A stretch of DNA of 64,000 nucleotides from Pectobacterium sp. PL152 (GTDB lineage: Bacteria; Pseudomonadota; Gammaproteobacteria; Enterobacterales; Enterobacteriaceae). The stretch spans positions 1,054,001 through 1,118,000 of the forward strand of contig CP091064.1 of NCBI GenBank assembly GCA_021907015.1, read 5' to 3'. This document shows, piece after piece, positions 42,101-52,596 of the stretch (position 1 is its first letter; each line of letters starts with the position of its first letter). Both the position numbers and the translations under genes were made by a program. Below the pieces are notes generated by a model, which was given only the letters and a program-made list of their open reading frames with translations, was not told the DNA's origin and did no database searches.

Positions 42101-43556
42101 TTATTGAGCCAGCAGATAAATCGTGCTGTCGCCACGGCGTACATTCAAGGCTAATACTGCCGGTTTGCTGTCGAGAATTTTACGCAGCTCGCCAATATTC
42201 TGTACCGCCTGCTGGTTAACCCCGAGAATAATGTCGTCCTTCTTCAGACCAATTTTAGCCGCGGCGGAGCCGGGTTTGACGTTATCCACCTTGACGCCTT
42301 TTTCGCCATCCACCTGCGTATTGCTCAGCTCGGCACCTTCAATGCCAGAGTAGAGATTACCGGAAGCCACCTGAGCCTGATTACTCTGTTGCAGCGTCAC
42401 CTCGACCGTCAGCGGTTTACCCTCGCGCAACAGCCCCAGTGCCACTTTGCTGCCCACTGGCAGCGAGCCAACCTGCGCACGCAGCGCGGAGAAGCTGCTG
42501 ACCGCTTTGCCATTCAGCGTAACGATCACATCACCCGCCTTGATGCCTGCTTCATCGGCTGCCGATTTTGGTCGTACCTGGCTCACAAACGCGCCACGCT
42601 GGGCATCCACTTTCATCGCCTGCGCCAGTTCAGAGTTCAACTCCGTCCCGGTAATACCCAACTCGCCGCGCTTCACTTCGCCAAATTCGACAATCTGTGC
42701 CACGACGCTTTTCACCATATTGCTGGGGATAGCGAAACCAATCCCGATATTGCCGCCATCTGGGGCAAGAATCGCGGTATTCAGACCAACCAGTTCCCCA
42801 TTCAGGTTCACCAGCGCGCCACCGGAATTCCCCCGGTTAATCGCCGCATCGGTCTGAATAAAGTTCTCATAGTTTTCAATATTCAACCCACTACGCCCTA
42901 GCGCAGACACAATGCCCGAGGTCGCCGTTTCGCCCAGACCATACGGGTTACCAATCGCCACCGTGTAATCACCAACCCGCAACTGGTCAGAATCCGCGAC
43001 CTTGATAGCCGTCAGATTTTTGAAGTCTTTCAGCTGCACCAGTGCGATATCTGAACGCGGATCTTTACCTAACATCTTGGCGTCATACTTGCGGCCATCG
43101 CTGAGGCGAACCTGAATCTTATCGGCGTTCTCCACCACGTGGCTGTTAGTCACCACATAGCCTTTCTCCGCATTAATCACAACGCCCGCGCCCAGCGCCT
43201 GGAAGTTTTCCTGTTTTGGTTGCTGTTGGCCGTTGTCATCATCGCTCCCTTCTCCCTGACACACAGGCGACGACTGGAACGGCGATCCGTCCTGGCAGAA
43301 AGGCGAGTTTTCACCAAAAATGGCTGAAGCTGCGGGGGATACCTTCTTTTCCCGCATTGCCCACGTTGGTGGTATGCCCTTCCACGTAGATGCTCACCAC
43401 GGAAGGCATGACCTTTTCCAGCATAGGGGCCAGGCTGGGGAGTTGACCCGATGACGCGGCAGACGCCGCTGACTCAGCCGCATTCGCCGTGGTGGAGCCC
43501 ATCGCCATCGCCAGACTTAACGCCAGCGCACTCAGAACCAGTGATTGTCTTTTCAT
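42101..43556 (-). CDS. degP: periplasmic serine protease/chaperone DegP (one frame break)
   Basis: Degrades or refolds damaged envelope proteins. Signal peptide MKRQSLVLSALALSLAMAMGSTTANA; catalytic His in VVTNSHVV, Asp in DPRSDIALV, Ser in NRGNSGGALV; two PDZ domains (from about 270 and 380). The LA-loop contains the disulfide-forming pair SPFCQDGSPFQSSPVCQG. The frame breaks in SHF-GENSPF at the A5 of 43316-43320; two T are missing on the coding strand if the usual Phe-Phe is present. An ATG nine codons earlier is also in frame and cannot be excluded. About 485 residues after repair. A sigma-E-like promoter lies upstream. Confidence 0.93.
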
Positions 43557-43599
43557 AGGAGTATGTCTCATAGTAATCAACACGCGAGTCTTACGGCCC

Positions 43600-43621
43600 G
43601 TGTACCCGACACCGGGTACAC
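43600..43621 (-). promoter_or_regulatory. perfect hairpin in the degP leader
   Basis: GTGTACCCG, loop GTGT on the coding strand, CGGGTACAC: nine uninterrupted pairs, placed between the predicted sigma-E promoter and the degP start codon. No T run follows, so it is not a standard terminator. Confidence 0.55.
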
Positions 43622-43638
43622 TCAGTGGTCGTGCTGTA

Positions 43639-43666
43639 TGAGATAAATATGGACCAACAATGTTCC
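43639..43666 (-). promoter_or_regulatory. sigma-E type promoter of degP
   Basis: Minus strand GGAACAT (43660-43666), 16-base spacer, TCTCA (43639-43643). Each element has one mismatch to the sigma-E consensus. E. coli degP has a sigma-E promoter in the same place. Confidence 0.6.
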
Positions 43667-43745
43667 CGAGGGGAAGATCGTGAAGCGTAAGGAAATATTG
43701 AACGGCTTTACAAAACTCGCGATTTCCATTGCCGTCTGTTCGTCG

Positions 43746-45256
43746 CTAATCTGCCGCCATCAGCTTGCGGTATTCGTCGTAGGCGTACAAATCCGTCATA
43801 CCGCTGATGTAATCCTGAATCAGACGCGCACGATAGTAATATTCACGGACGATTCGCTCGTTTTCGGGTAAGGCTTCCAACGCGGCAACCGCTTCGCAAT
43901 AGGCCAGACAGTGCTTGCTGGACAGCTTGTGATAAAGCCGCGTTTCAATCGGATAGCGCCTGTGCGTATCATCGAGGACAAGCTGACTGAAATCCTGATA
44001 GGGCATCTCGAGCAGCGGGCTATAAATATCCAGCAAGCCGCGAATCACGCGATCTCCCTGTAGCTCCAGCTGTTCAACCTCATGATGATTAAAAACGTGT
44101 TTTAAGGCGACGTGTTTGAAAATGCCTAGCAGGCGATTCTGCGGGCTGTCGTCCTCAAGCAACGCCTGATTAAACGATCCGGCATAGATCGCTGGCAGGT
44201 TATCAATAAAACGCTTCGCGGCATGCGGCACCATCTGCTGCACGGTATTAACGCGAAGATTCATGAAGAACTGATCGTCGTGACTGCGCCATTTTAAACG
44301 TTCACGCTCTTTGAAGGCGTGTTCAATCGTCTTAGCGAAAATATCTTTCTCCGTTCCTTCTCCCCAATTTTCACGCAACAGGTCGTACAATTCTTCAATC
44401 GTGAGAATCTCTTTCTCAACGGCATCTTCCAGATCCGCAATACAGTAGGAAACATCATCCGCTGCTTCCATGATGTAGCTCAGCGGATGACGATGAAATT
44501 CGCCCATATCCAGCTCTTCACGTAGTCTGGCGACAAACGCTTCTTCTGCCAGATAGTAGCCCGGCTTCTTCATCAAATAGTGGTAATCCGCCGGCAGTTC
44601 GCCGTGCCAATATGCGGGACGGGTATATTTCAAAATACAGGCGACTTGCCCGTAGGTCAGATTGAGCTTCAGCAATGTGTGTACCAGCCTGATCGCCTGT
44701 GCATTGCCTTCAAAGTGGCTCAGATCCTGTCGGATTTGCCCACGCAATTCGTCCAGCCCATCCTGCTGCATCCGTAGCGTAGGGACTTTACAATCATCGA
44801 CACGTTCCGGGGATTCATTGTCCAGATAATGGCTATCCAGCAATTTTCTGAACCATTGGTTAATCGCGGATTCGCCAAAATGCCCGAATGGCGGATTGCC
44901 GATGTCATGCATCAGGCACGCCATTTCGACCATGCTTTCAAACGGCGTTTGTCTGTCTTCCAGACCCAGCGACGCCAGCCGCCCATCGACTTGCAGGCGG
45001 TGCAAAATATCTTTGGCGATATAGCGCCCCACCTGCTGAACTTCCATCGAATGGGTCAGGCGGGAACGGACAGCCGCGTTACGCTCCAGCGGGAAGACCT
45101 GGGTTTTTTGCTGTAAGCGGCGGATGGCGGCGGAGTTAATAATACGACCACGATCGCTCTCAAACTGACGCACAATCGCATAGCCATTATCAGCCGTTTT
45201 AGGTCGGCTGAAATGTCGCTGAAAGCTCATTTTTTGGCGAAATCGATATCAGACAT
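43746..45256 (-). CDS. dgt: deoxyguanosine triphosphate triphosphohydrolase (one frame break at the start)
   Basis: Splits dGTP to deoxyguanosine and triphosphate. Conserved start of the fold [27 protein letters not shown] metal site [34 protein letters not shown] place the start at ATG 45256: AGGGAG lies 6 bases upstream and the first codons read MSDIDFAKK, as in the E. coli protein (MAQIDFRKK). The frame then stops, but one base added to the T6 at 45230-45235 (plus strand) joins it to [14 protein letters not shown]. About 503 residues. Confidence 0.92.
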
Positions 45257-45339
45257 ACGGTTCTCCCTATCATCCCGCTACAGCAAAATAATGCACACTC
45301 CATCTCATCCCGCTAGCCATGATAGACTAACGCCCGCGA

Positions 45340-45465
45340 TATACACCTAATGCGGGTCATTTAACGATCGAGATACACGGTGCGACCACAGGGGTGAGGC
45401 ATCCCTGCGGGAACCTCCCCTGTGTTTCCCCCAAAATGGGGCTTCAGTGACCAGCATTAGGTATA
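45340..45465. repeat. 126-bp MITE-like element with imperfect terminal inverted repeats
   Basis: Left end TATACACCTAATGCGGGTCA and right end TGACCAGCATTAGGTATA are inverted copies with two differences. The interior has another strong stem: CACAGGG/CCCTGTG enclosing GAGG/CCTC. It sits between divergent dgt and mtnN. No open frame. Length and TA-rich ends are in the range of ERIC-like and other non-autonomous repeats, but the interior is not the ERIC core. Confidence 0.6.
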
Positions 45466-45501
45466 CGCCTTCCATTTATAACAGAATTTGCGGGGAACCT
45501 T

Positions 45502-46200
45502 ATGAAAGTCGGTATTATCGGCGCGATGGAACAAGAAGTAACGCTGCTGCGCGATCGGATTGAAAACCGTCAAACCTTCCAGCGTGCGGGTTGCGAAATT
45601 TACACCGGACAAATCAACGGCGTAGAGGTCGCCCTGCTGAAATCGGGTATCGGCAAAGTCTCCGCCGCGCTGGGCACCACGCTGCTGCTAGAACACAGCA
45701 AGCCGGACGTGGTAATTAACACCGGTTCCGCTGGCGGACTGGCACCTACATTGAACGTCGGTGATATCGTGGTTTCCGATGAAGTTCGCTACCACGATGC
45801 TGACGTCACGGCCTTTGGCTATGAACCCGGTCAAATGGCGGGCTGCCCTGCCGCTTTCCCCGCCGATGACAAACTCATCGCGCTGGCACAGGAAACCATT
45901 GCCGATTTACAGCTGAACGCCGTACGCGGTCTGGTTGTCAGCGGTGATGCCTTCATTAACGGCGCAGAACCATTAGCCCGTATCCGCACGACCTTCCCGA
46001 AGGCCATTGCCGTGGAAATGGAAGCGACGGCGATCGCCCATGTCTGCCATCAGTTCGCCGTCCCGTTTGTGGTTGTGCGTGCCATTTCTGATGTGGCCGA
46101 TAAAGAATCACACCTGAGTTTCGATGAATTCCTGAGCGTTGCGGCACAGCAATCAACGCGGATGGTGGAAGCGATTCTGGCTAAGCTGGCCACACGCTAA
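45502..46200 (+). CDS. mtnN: 5'-methylthioadenosine/S-adenosylhomocysteine nucleosidase
   Basis: Cleaves MTA, SAH and 5'-deoxyadenosine; feeds methionine salvage and, with LuxS, autoinducer-2 synthesis. Starts [16 protein letters not shown] with the catalytic Glu12; [18 protein letters not shown]; catalytic Asp in [13 protein letters not shown]. 232 residues, as E. coli. GGGGAACC precedes the ATG. Followed by btuF after 2 bp. Confidence 0.97.
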   Translation: MKVGIIGAMEQEVTLLRDRIENRQTFQRAGCEIYTGQINGVEVALLKSGIGKVSAALGTTLLLEHSKPDVVINTGSAGGLAPTLNVGDIVVSDEVRYHDADVTAFGYEPGQMAGCPAAFPADDKLIALAQETIADLQLNAVRGLVVSGDAFINGAEPLARIRTTFPKAIAVEMEATAIAHVCHQFAVPFVVVRAISDVADKESHLSFDEFLSVAAQQSTRMVEAILAKLATR

Positions 46201-46202
46201 TC

Positions 46203-47033
46203 GTGACTGTCAGGCTTCTCTGCTGGCTGACCGGGCTACTGCTCTGCACCGCCGCTTACGCCATTCCGCAGCGTGTCATTAGTCTCGCACCGCACGCAAC
46301 GGAAATGGCCTATGCAGCTGGCATGGGCGAACAGCTGATTGCGGTCAGCGCCTGGTCAGATTACCCGCCAGAAGCGAAAAATCTGGAACAGGTGGCTTCC
46401 TGGCAGGGAATCAACCTGGAGCGGATCCTCGCGCTTAAGCCCGATCTGATTCTGGCCTGGCGCGAGGGTAACCCGCAGCGGCCACTGGAACAGCTCGCCA
46501 ATTTCTCGATTCCTATCGTTTATCTGGATGCGAAGACGTTAGAGGATATTCCCGTGTCATTGCGACAGTTGGCGACCTATAGCCGCCATCCTGAGCAAGC
46601 CGAACGGTCTGCGACAGATTTTCAGCAGGAAATAGGCAGGCTACGACACACGGGCGAGAGGCAGAATGCAGCGCCACTGCGGGTATTCATTCAATTTGGC
46701 ACTCAGCCACTGTTTACTTCTTCGCAAGCGACGCTGCAAAGCCAAATCGTTTCACTGTGCGGCGCAGAAAATGTCTTTAACGACAATCCGGTGCCCTGGC
46801 CACAGGTCAGCCGTGAGCAGGTATTAAGGCGGCAGCCACAGGCCATTATTGTCAGCGGAGCGCCAGATAGCATTGCCAGCGTGCAGGCGTTTTGGCAGCC
46901 GCAATTAGCGGTGCCGGTCATTACCGTCAATGAAGACTGGTTTAGCCGCAGCGGCCCTCGTTTGCTATTAGCAGCCCGACAAATTTGTTCTCAATTAACA
47001 GCATTAAGCCCCGACTCTTCGTCAGCAAAGTGA
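46203..47033 (+). CDS. btuF: vitamin B12-binding protein BtuF
   Basis: Periplasmic cobalamin receptor for the BtuCD importer. Signal peptide [20 protein letters not shown]; class III binding fold with [48 protein letters not shown]. 276 residues. GTG start 2 bp after the mtnN stop; the mtnN-btuF pair is conserved in enterobacteria. Intact. Confidence 0.95.
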   Translation: MTVRLLCWLTGLLLCTAAYAIPQRVISLAPHATEMAYAAGMGEQLIAVSAWSDYPPEAKNLEQVASWQGINLERILALKPDLILAWREGNPQRPLEQLANFSIPIVYLDAKTLEDIPVSLRQLATYSRHPEQAERSATDFQQEIGRLRHTGERQNAAPLRVFIQFGTQPLFTSSQATLQSQIVSLCGAENVFNDNPVPWPQVSREQVLRRQPQAIIVSGAPDSIASVQAFWQPQLAVPVITVNEDWFSRSGPRLLLAARQICSQLTALSPDSSSAK

Positions 47034-47268
47034 TTGTTAATTAACACTGTGAAATCACTTCGATAACAATAGCTTCATTAGTATACAAGTTGTAACACTC
47101 ACAGGCTTTTATTTCGCCAATATTTGCCGATAATCTGAACGCAACGGTGGAATTATAGACATCATTAATGGCGTTAATTACCACCCGGCGATAAAGCCAA
47201 AGAAAGTTGTACGAAATGAGAAAATTTTGAACCGGCAGCGGTTCCTTTGACACCAGGTAGCTTTAACT

Positions 47269-47547
47269 ATGAAAAATGCGTTGCTTTACGCGGGCTTACT
47301 GATGGCGGCCTGTAGCACAGCATATGCAGGAAATCAGGGTGGGCAAATTAATGCTCAACTGACGATACTACCGGCGTGCGGCGTAACGCCTCAATCCGGT
47401 CAATATCAAATGACATGTAACGTAGCCTCTGTACCACAACCTAAAATTACTGAGTCACGTATTCAGGTCGATCAGGCAAAACTTTCTGCCTCTGCGGCAA
47501 AAACCGCACAGGGTACGGAAACGCGTCTGATTACGGTCGAATGGTAA
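47269..47547 (+). CDS. small secreted protein of unknown function
   Basis: 92 residues. Signal peptide MKNALLYAGLLMAACSTAYA, most likely cut after AYA; the Cys in MAAC is a poor lipobox. The mature part of about 72 residues has two cysteines (ILPACGV, MTCNVAS) that could form a disulfide, and is polar with no other motif. GACACCAGGTAGCTTTAACT before ATG gives AGGT as ribosome-binding site. It takes the place between btuF and erpA where E. coli has yadS. I do not recognise the family. A terminator follows. Confidence 0.75.
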   Translation: MKNALLYAGLLMAACSTAYAGNQGGQINAQLTILPACGVTPQSGQYQMTCNVASVPQPKITESRIQVDQAKLSASAAKTAQGTETRLITVEW

Positions 47548-47572
47548 TCAACCTAACGTATGACGAACCGAT

Positions 47573-47614
47573 AAAAACCGTGTCTTGATGTCAGGACACG
47601 GTTTTGTTTTTTAG
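47573..47614. terminator. intrinsic terminator between the small secreted protein and erpA
   Basis: AAAACCGTGTC, nine-base loop, GACACGGTTTTGTTTTTT: strong stem with T run, convergent genes on both sides. Confidence 0.92.
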
Positions 47615-47638
47615 TCGGCCGATCATCGCCATGCAGGA

Positions 47639-47986
47639 TCAGACGCTGAAAGAGGAACCACAGCCACAGGTGGATTTCGCATTCGGATTCGTCACGACAA
47701 AACGAGAACCTTCCAGCCCTTCGGTATAATCCACCGCACCGCCAACCAGATATTGCAGGCTCATCGGGTCAACCACCAGCGACACCCCTTGCTTCTCAAT
47801 GGTCATATCGCCGTCGTTGATTTGATCATCAAAGGTAAAACCGTACTGGAAGCCGCTACAGCCGCCGCCCGTGATATACACGCGCAGTTTCAGCTCTGGG
47901 TTTTCTTCATCAGCAATCAGGTTTTTCACCTTACTTGCCGCTGCATCGGTAAATTGCAGAGGCAGTGCTGCTATATCGTCGCTCAT
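47639..47986 (-). CDS. erpA: iron-sulfur cluster insertion protein ErpA
   Basis: A-type carrier that delivers [4Fe-4S] clusters, for example to IspG/IspH. 115 residues with the three cluster cysteines in [10 protein letters not shown] and STCGCGSSF. Same length and place (near hemL) as E. coli. Confidence 0.97.
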   Translation of the reverse strand: MSDDIAALPLQFTDAAASKVKNLIADEENPELKLRVYITGGGCSGFQYGFTFDDQINDGDMTIEKQGVSLVVDPMSLQYLVGGAVDYTEGLEGSRFVVTNPNAKSTCGCGSSFSV

Positions 47987-48253
47987 ATTTTTACTCCCAA
48001 CTCAGGGCTTACCAGGTGATAAACCCATATTCATACGCTTATTATCCGGCAGTCTGCGAAAACGTTCAAGATTTGACAGCGACTGTTGAAATAATCGCCG
48101 CATTATGCCGCCTCATTTTCCCCACAGCCAGTACTCTCTGTGGGTATCCTGCGGCGTGTTTTCAAGTGAAAACCCGCGCAGCGATTTCATAACAGCGATC
48201 AGTTTATTAGAATACCCCTACATTTTACGATTAAGACCAGTCAGGACCGCGTA

Positions 48254-49534
48254 ATGAACAAATCTGAAAGCCTGTATGCTGCGGCACAGCAACTTATTCC
48301 CGGCGGTGTAAACTCACCCGTTCGTGCTTTTAACGGCGTCGGCGGTACCCCGCTGTTCATCGAACGGGCTGATGGCGCTTATCTCTACGACGCCGACGAA
48401 CAAGCGTACATTGATTACGTGGGATCGTGGGGTCCAATGGTGCTGGGGCACAATCACCCGGCAATTCGTGATGCGGTGATCGCCGCCGCAGAACGTGGTC
48501 TGAGTTTTGGCGCACCGACCGAGATGGAAGTGCAGATGGCACGTCTGGTCACTTCGCTGGTGCCCAGCATGGATATGGTGCGGATGGTCAACTCCGGCAC
48601 CGAAGCCACCATGAGCGCAATTCGTTTGGCACGTGGCTACACCGGTCGCGACAAAATCATTAAATTTGAAGGCTGCTACCACGGCCACGCCGACTGCCTG
48701 CTGGTGAAAGCCGGTTCCGGCGCGCTGACGCTGGGTCAACCGAACTCTCCCGGCGTTCCGGCCGACTTTGCTCGCCATACGCTAACCTGCGTCTATAACG
48801 ATCTGTCGTCCGTACGCGCCGCATTTGAACAATACCCTGACGAGATCGCTGCAATCATTGTCGAACCCGTTGCGGGCAACATGAACTGCGTTCCACCGCT
48901 GCCGGATTTCCTTCCTGGACTGCGCGCTCTGTGCGACGAGTTTGGCGCCCTGTTCATCATCGATGAAGTGATGACCGGCTTCCGCGTCGCACTGGCGGGT
49001 GCACAGTCGCACTACGGCGTGGTGCCGGATCTGACCTGTCTGGGGAAAATCATCGGCGGCGGCATGCCAGTTGGCGCATTCGGCGGCAAGCGTGAAGTCA
49101 TGCAGGCGCTGGCACCGACCGGTCCGGTTTATCAGGCGGGAACACTGTCCGGCAACCCGATTGCTATGGCGGCAGGCTTTGCCTGTTTGACGGAAGTCGC
49201 GAAACCCGGTGTACATGAAAAACTCACCGCGTTGACCAATCAGCTGGCAGAAGGCCTGCTGGCTGCCGCGAAAGCCGAAAACATTCCGCTAGTCGTGAAT
49301 CAGGCGGGCGGTATGTTTGGCCTGTTCTTCACGGATGCCGAAAGTGTCACCTGCTATCAGGATGTGATGAAGTGCGACGTCGAGCGCTTTAAGCTGTTTT
49401 TCCACATGATGCTGGAAGAAGGGGTTTATCTCGCGCCGTCCGCTTTTGAAGCGGGCTTTATGTCGCTGGCGCATACGCCACAGGACATCGACCGCACCAT
49501 CGAAGCCGCGCAGCTCTGCTTCTCACGCCTGTAA
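48254..49534 (+). CDS. hemL: glutamate-1-semialdehyde 2,1-aminomutase
   Basis: PLP enzyme making 5-aminolevulinate for haem. Class III aminotransferase fold: [33 protein letters not shown] lysine in [16 protein letters not shown]. 426 residues, equal to E. coli. Intact. Confidence 0.97.
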   Translation: MNKSESLYAAAQQLIPGGVNSPVRAFNGVGGTPLFIERADGAYLYDADEQAYIDYVGSWGPMVLGHNHPAIRDAVIAAAERGLSFGAPTEMEVQMARLVTSLVPSMDMVRMVNSGTEATMSAIRLARGYTGRDKIIKFEGCYHGHADCLLVKAGSGALTLGQPNSPGVPADFARHTLTCVYNDLSSVRAAFEQYPDEIAAIIVEPVAGNMNCVPPLPDFLPGLRALCDEFGALFIIDEVMTGFRVALAGAQSHYGVVPDLTCLGKIIGGGMPVGAFGGKREVMQALAPTGPVYQAGTLSGNPIAMAAGFACLTEVAKPGVHEKLTALTNQLAEGLLAAAKAENIPLVVNQAGGMFGLFFTDAESVTCYQDVMKCDVERFKLFFHMMLEEGVYLAPSAFEAGFMSLAHTPQDIDRTIEAAQLCFSRL

Positions 49535-49543
49535 AGCGTATCT

Positions 49544-49576
49544 CGACGGCGTCATTCACTAGCATTGACGCCGTCG
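49544..49576. terminator. hairpin after hemL
   Basis: CGACGGCGTCA, loop, TGACGCCGTCG: perfect eleven-pair stem 10 bp after the hemL stop. No clean T run follows, so termination strength is uncertain. Confidence 0.55.
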
Positions 49577-49715
49577 CATCCATCCGTTGTTTCAGTCTTC
49601 ATTACACCCTCTCCCTGCCCTCCACTTTTTTTCGTCAGGATTCTCGTTTGAGAATGACAAGCCGTTTCAAATTGGTTATGAGTAAGTGTATATTCCTGAA
49701 AATAGCGGAGAGGTC

Positions 49716-50339
49716 ATGTTAAAGATTCTAGGACGCACGTCGTCGATCAACGTTCGAAAAGTGCTGTGGCTGTGCGATGAGTTGGCGATTCCCTTCGACC
49801 GCGAAGACTGGGGTGAGGGCTATCAGTCACCGCAATCACCAGCATTTTTGGCGCTCAATCCTAATGGCATGATACCGGTTATTCAGGATGACGATTTTGT
49901 CATGTGGGAATCGAACGCGATTATACGTTACCTCGCCAACGCAAAGGACGGTGCCTGGCTCTACCCGCCGGATCCACGCAGCCGTGCTTCGATCGATCAA
50001 TGGATCGACTGGCAGGCCAACGAGCTCAATCCTTCATGGCGTTACGCTTTTATGTCGCTGGTACGTCAGTCTCCCGCCCATCAGGATCCCCAGCTCTTGA
50101 CGGCCTCCTGCAATCTTTGGTCGCGCACCATGGGCATTTTGAATCAGCAACTGGAGCGAACCGGCCACTACGTTGCAGGACAAGCGTTTACACTGGCCGA
50201 TATTCCCATCGGGCTGTCGGTAAACCGCTGGTATGAAACGCCGCTGGAACACACGGACTATCCCGCCGTCCGCGCCTACTATGAGCGCTTAAGCGAACGC
50301 GCAGGCTACCTGACCTGGGGACGAAACGGCACGCCATAA
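49716..50339 (+). CDS. glutathione S-transferase family protein
   Basis: Soluble GST of 207 residues. N-terminal thioredoxin-like half: [23 protein letters not shown], cis-proline in [24 protein letters not shown]-terminal helical half with [16 protein letters not shown] 49716 is preceded by GGAGAGG, so the earlier in-frame GTG is rejected. It lies convergent to a MocR regulator gene. Substrate unknown. Confidence 0.92.
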   Translation: MLKILGRTSSINVRKVLWLCDELAIPFDREDWGEGYQSPQSPAFLALNPNGMIPVIQDDDFVMWESNAIIRYLANAKDGAWLYPPDPRSRASIDQWIDWQANELNPSWRYAFMSLVRQSPAHQDPQLLTASCNLWSRTMGILNQQLERTGHYVAGQAFTLADIPIGLSVNRWYETPLEHTDYPAVRAYYERLSERAGYLTWGRNGTP

Positions 50340-50361
50340 CGCGATGTTCGTAGGGATAAGA

Positions 50362-51822
50362 CTACGTTGCGCTACCCGGCCCGATACCGCTCATCTCACA
50401 CGCCAGCGCCCCTGCGCGCTTAAGGGCATACGTATAGCGTTCATCAAACGGGTAGCAGCACGATAGCCGAAGCCCGTGCTTACAGCGGCCGCTCAGCGTG
50501 TAAAGCTCGCCGGGCGTGACGCAAATCTGCTCTTGCAGCAGGCGATGGAACAATTCAACACCATCCACCCCGCCCGGTAACTCCAGCCAGAAGACAAAAC
50601 CGCCCTGTGGCTGCGTCGCCCGCGTCCCCTGTGGAAAATGCCGAGCAATCAACCCACGCGCCTCATCCATCTGTGCGGCATAGCGACGGCGCAGCGTACG
50701 CAGATGGTGATCGTAACCGCCGGACTCCAGAAACTGTGCCAGCGTTTCCGATAACAGCGCCGATTCCGCCATTGACGATACCGCTTTCAGCCGCGCCACT
50801 TTGGCACGGAAACGACCCGACGCCATCCAGCCAATGCGAAAATCCGGTGCCAGCGTTTTCGTGAAGCTGGAGCAGTAAATCACCCAGCCGTCGCGATCGA
50901 AGGCTTTCACCGTCGGCGACAGCGGCCAGGTAAACTGAAGTTCGCTGTATAACCCATCCTCAATAAGCGGCACCTGATAGTCATTCACCAGCTTTGCCAG
51001 CCGCTTTTTATCCTCCAGCGTCATACTGCACCCCAGCGGGTTCTGTACGTTCGGCATGGCGATAATCGCCTGTAGCCGCTCCTCTGACAGCAGCAATTCC
51101 AGCGCATCCAGCGCGAGACCGCGTTGTGGATCGGTGGGAATCTCCACCGTTTTCAATCCCAGACTGGCCAGCAGAGGAAAGAGATAAAAATAGGTTGGCG
51201 TTTCCAGCCCGACACAGTCGCCCGGCTGCGTCACCGTGCGTAGCGCCAGCTGTAGCGCCTCCATACAGCCGTGGGTGATCGTGATGTCTTCACGAGTCAG
51301 GGTCATGCCCAAATCCATCGCACGCCGCGCCACTTCGCGCCGCAGTCGCTCACTGCCCGGCGGTAGCGCATAACGGCCAATCAGGTCGGGCTGTCGCCGC
51401 AATAGGGAAGCGGTAATACGGCTAATCTTTTCGGTCGGATAGAAATCGGCATGCTGTGGGCACGCCAGAGAAATGTTGGTGTAATCCGGGTGTGTCTGGG
51501 CAGCAAACACGGTATCAATCAGATCCAGTTTCTCACTGCCCGGCACAATCACCTGCGCGCGATGCGGCTTACTTTCTGTCAGCGACGGCAGACGTCCGCG
51601 CACAAAATAGCCGGACTGCGGCCGTGCTTCGATCAACCCGCGATCTTCGAGAATACGCCAGGCATTCAACACCGTGTTGACACTCACCTGATGGGATCCG
51701 GCGACGCGGCGAATAGAAGGCAAGCGGCTTCCCGGCGCTAACGTCCCTTGATGAATCGCCGTGGCGAAGGTTTCCGCGAGCTGTTGATAGAGCGTACTTT
51801 CTTGTGAGTCGATGATGGACAC
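50362..51822 (-). CDS. MocR-type GntR/aminotransferase transcriptional regulator
   Basis: 486 residues: GntR winged helix (YQQLAETFATAIHQGTLAPGSRLPSIRR, then HQVSVNTVLNAWRILEDRGLIEARPQSGYFV) fused to a class I aminotransferase-like domain with ITHGCMEALQLAL, NPLGCSMT and the PLP lysine in SSFTKTLAPDFRIGW. MocR proteins sense PLP or amines. Divergent from a LysE-type exporter across 135 bp, a common pairing in which the regulator controls the exporter. Intact. Confidence 0.93.
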   Translation of the reverse strand: MSIIDSQESTLYQQLAETFATAIHQGTLAPGSRLPSIRRVAGSHQVSVNTVLNAWRILEDRGLIEARPQSGYFVRGRLPSLTESKPHRAQVIVPGSEKLDLIDTVFAAQTHPDYTNISLACPQHADFYPTEKISRITASLLRRQPDLIGRYALPPGSERLRREVARRAMDLGMTLTREDITITHGCMEALQLALRTVTQPGDCVGLETPTYFYLFPLLASLGLKTVEIPTDPQRGLALDALELLLSEERLQAIIAMPNVQNPLGCSMTLEDKKRLAKLVNDYQVPLIEDGLYSELQFTWPLSPTVKAFDRDGWVIYCSSFTKTLAPDFRIGWMASGRFRAKVARLKAVSSMAESALLSETLAQFLESGGYDHHLRTLRRRYAAQMDEARGLIARHFPQGTRATQPQGGFVFWLELPGGVDGVELFHRLLQEQICVTPGELYTLSGRCKHGLRLSCCYPFDERYTYALKRAGALACEMSGIGPGSAT

Positions 51823-51868
51823 AGTTCCCCCGCCAGCCGATGAGTACAGTTAACGATTAATGCACTTT

Positions 51869-51904
51869 GTACCCATTACAATAATCGTTTTGTGTACCTG
51901 TAAC
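51869..51904. promoter_or_regulatory. direct-repeat candidate operator for the MocR regulator
   Basis: GTACCCATTAC (51869-51879) and GTACCTGTAAC (51894-51904) are direct repeats 25 bp apart; a related GTAC half-site is at 51844-51847. MocR proteins often bind two direct repeats about this far apart. Inference from position and pattern. Confidence 0.5.
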
Positions 51905-51957
51905 CATTTTTTTTTTCTGCCTACTATAGTGCTCTTCCCCATCATCAGGATAACACC

Positions 51958-52548
51958 ATGCTCGACCCTTCTTTTTTCAGCTACGTCACCGTCATGTCCA
52001 TCACACCGGGCCCCAATAATCTGCTGCTGGCAACCTCAGGCGTCAATTTTGGCCTGCGCCGTACGTTACCGATGATGGTGGGAATTACCGTTGGCTGTGG
52101 GATACAAACAGCACTGATGGGTGTGGCCCTGGAACTTCTGCTGAGCTGGATGAGCGTTATCCGCCTCCCTCTTACCGTGCTGGGGTGCGTCTATCTGCTG
52201 TGGCTATCGTGGAAAATCGTGCGCTCATCGGCACCGGAATTACAAGGGCGAGTACAGCCGATGACTGCACTGCAAGGGACGCTATTTCAAGCGGTGAATC
52301 CGAAGACCTGGCTAATGGCCAGCAACATCGCGCTGCTTTATACCGCCAGTGGTGGCCTTTTCACCACGGTCATCGCCTTTATGGCACTCAATCTGCCCTG
52401 CGTTTTAGTCTGGGCAGCGCTCGGCGATCGCATCGGCAAACATCTTCAGGAACCGTGGAAACTGAAAGCCTTCAACGGCATTATGGCGTTCTCTCTGCTA
52501 CTCACCACATGCTGGATGCTGGCTGAAGCCATCAATCTCTCCCGCTAA
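51958..52548 (+). CDS. LysE/RhtB-family amino-acid exporter
   Basis: Inner-membrane exporter of 196 residues with about six helices. Family signature at the N-terminus VMSITPGPNNLLLATSGVNFGLRRTLP; ALQGTLFQAVNPKTWLMA in the middle. Substrate may be an amino acid; not deducible here. Divergent from the MocR regulator and convergent to fhuB. Confidence 0.92.
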   Translation: MLDPSFFSYVTVMSITPGPNNLLLATSGVNFGLRRTLPMMVGITVGCGIQTALMGVALELLLSWMSVIRLPLTVLGCVYLLWLSWKIVRSSAPELQGRVQPMTALQGTLFQAVNPKTWLMASNIALLYTASGGLFTTVIAFMALNLPCVLVWAALGDRIGKHLQEPWKLKAFNGIMAFSLLLTTCWMLAEAINLSR

Positions 52549-52596
52549 TTGCACGGCGTTGGCGGGTTTTCCTTCCCGCCTCAGCCCGCGTTATCG

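Noticed and set aside
47041-47253. 70-codon minus-strand frame upstream of the small secreted protein
   Set aside because: No ribosome-binding site or family features seen; it covers the promoter region of the gene at 47269.
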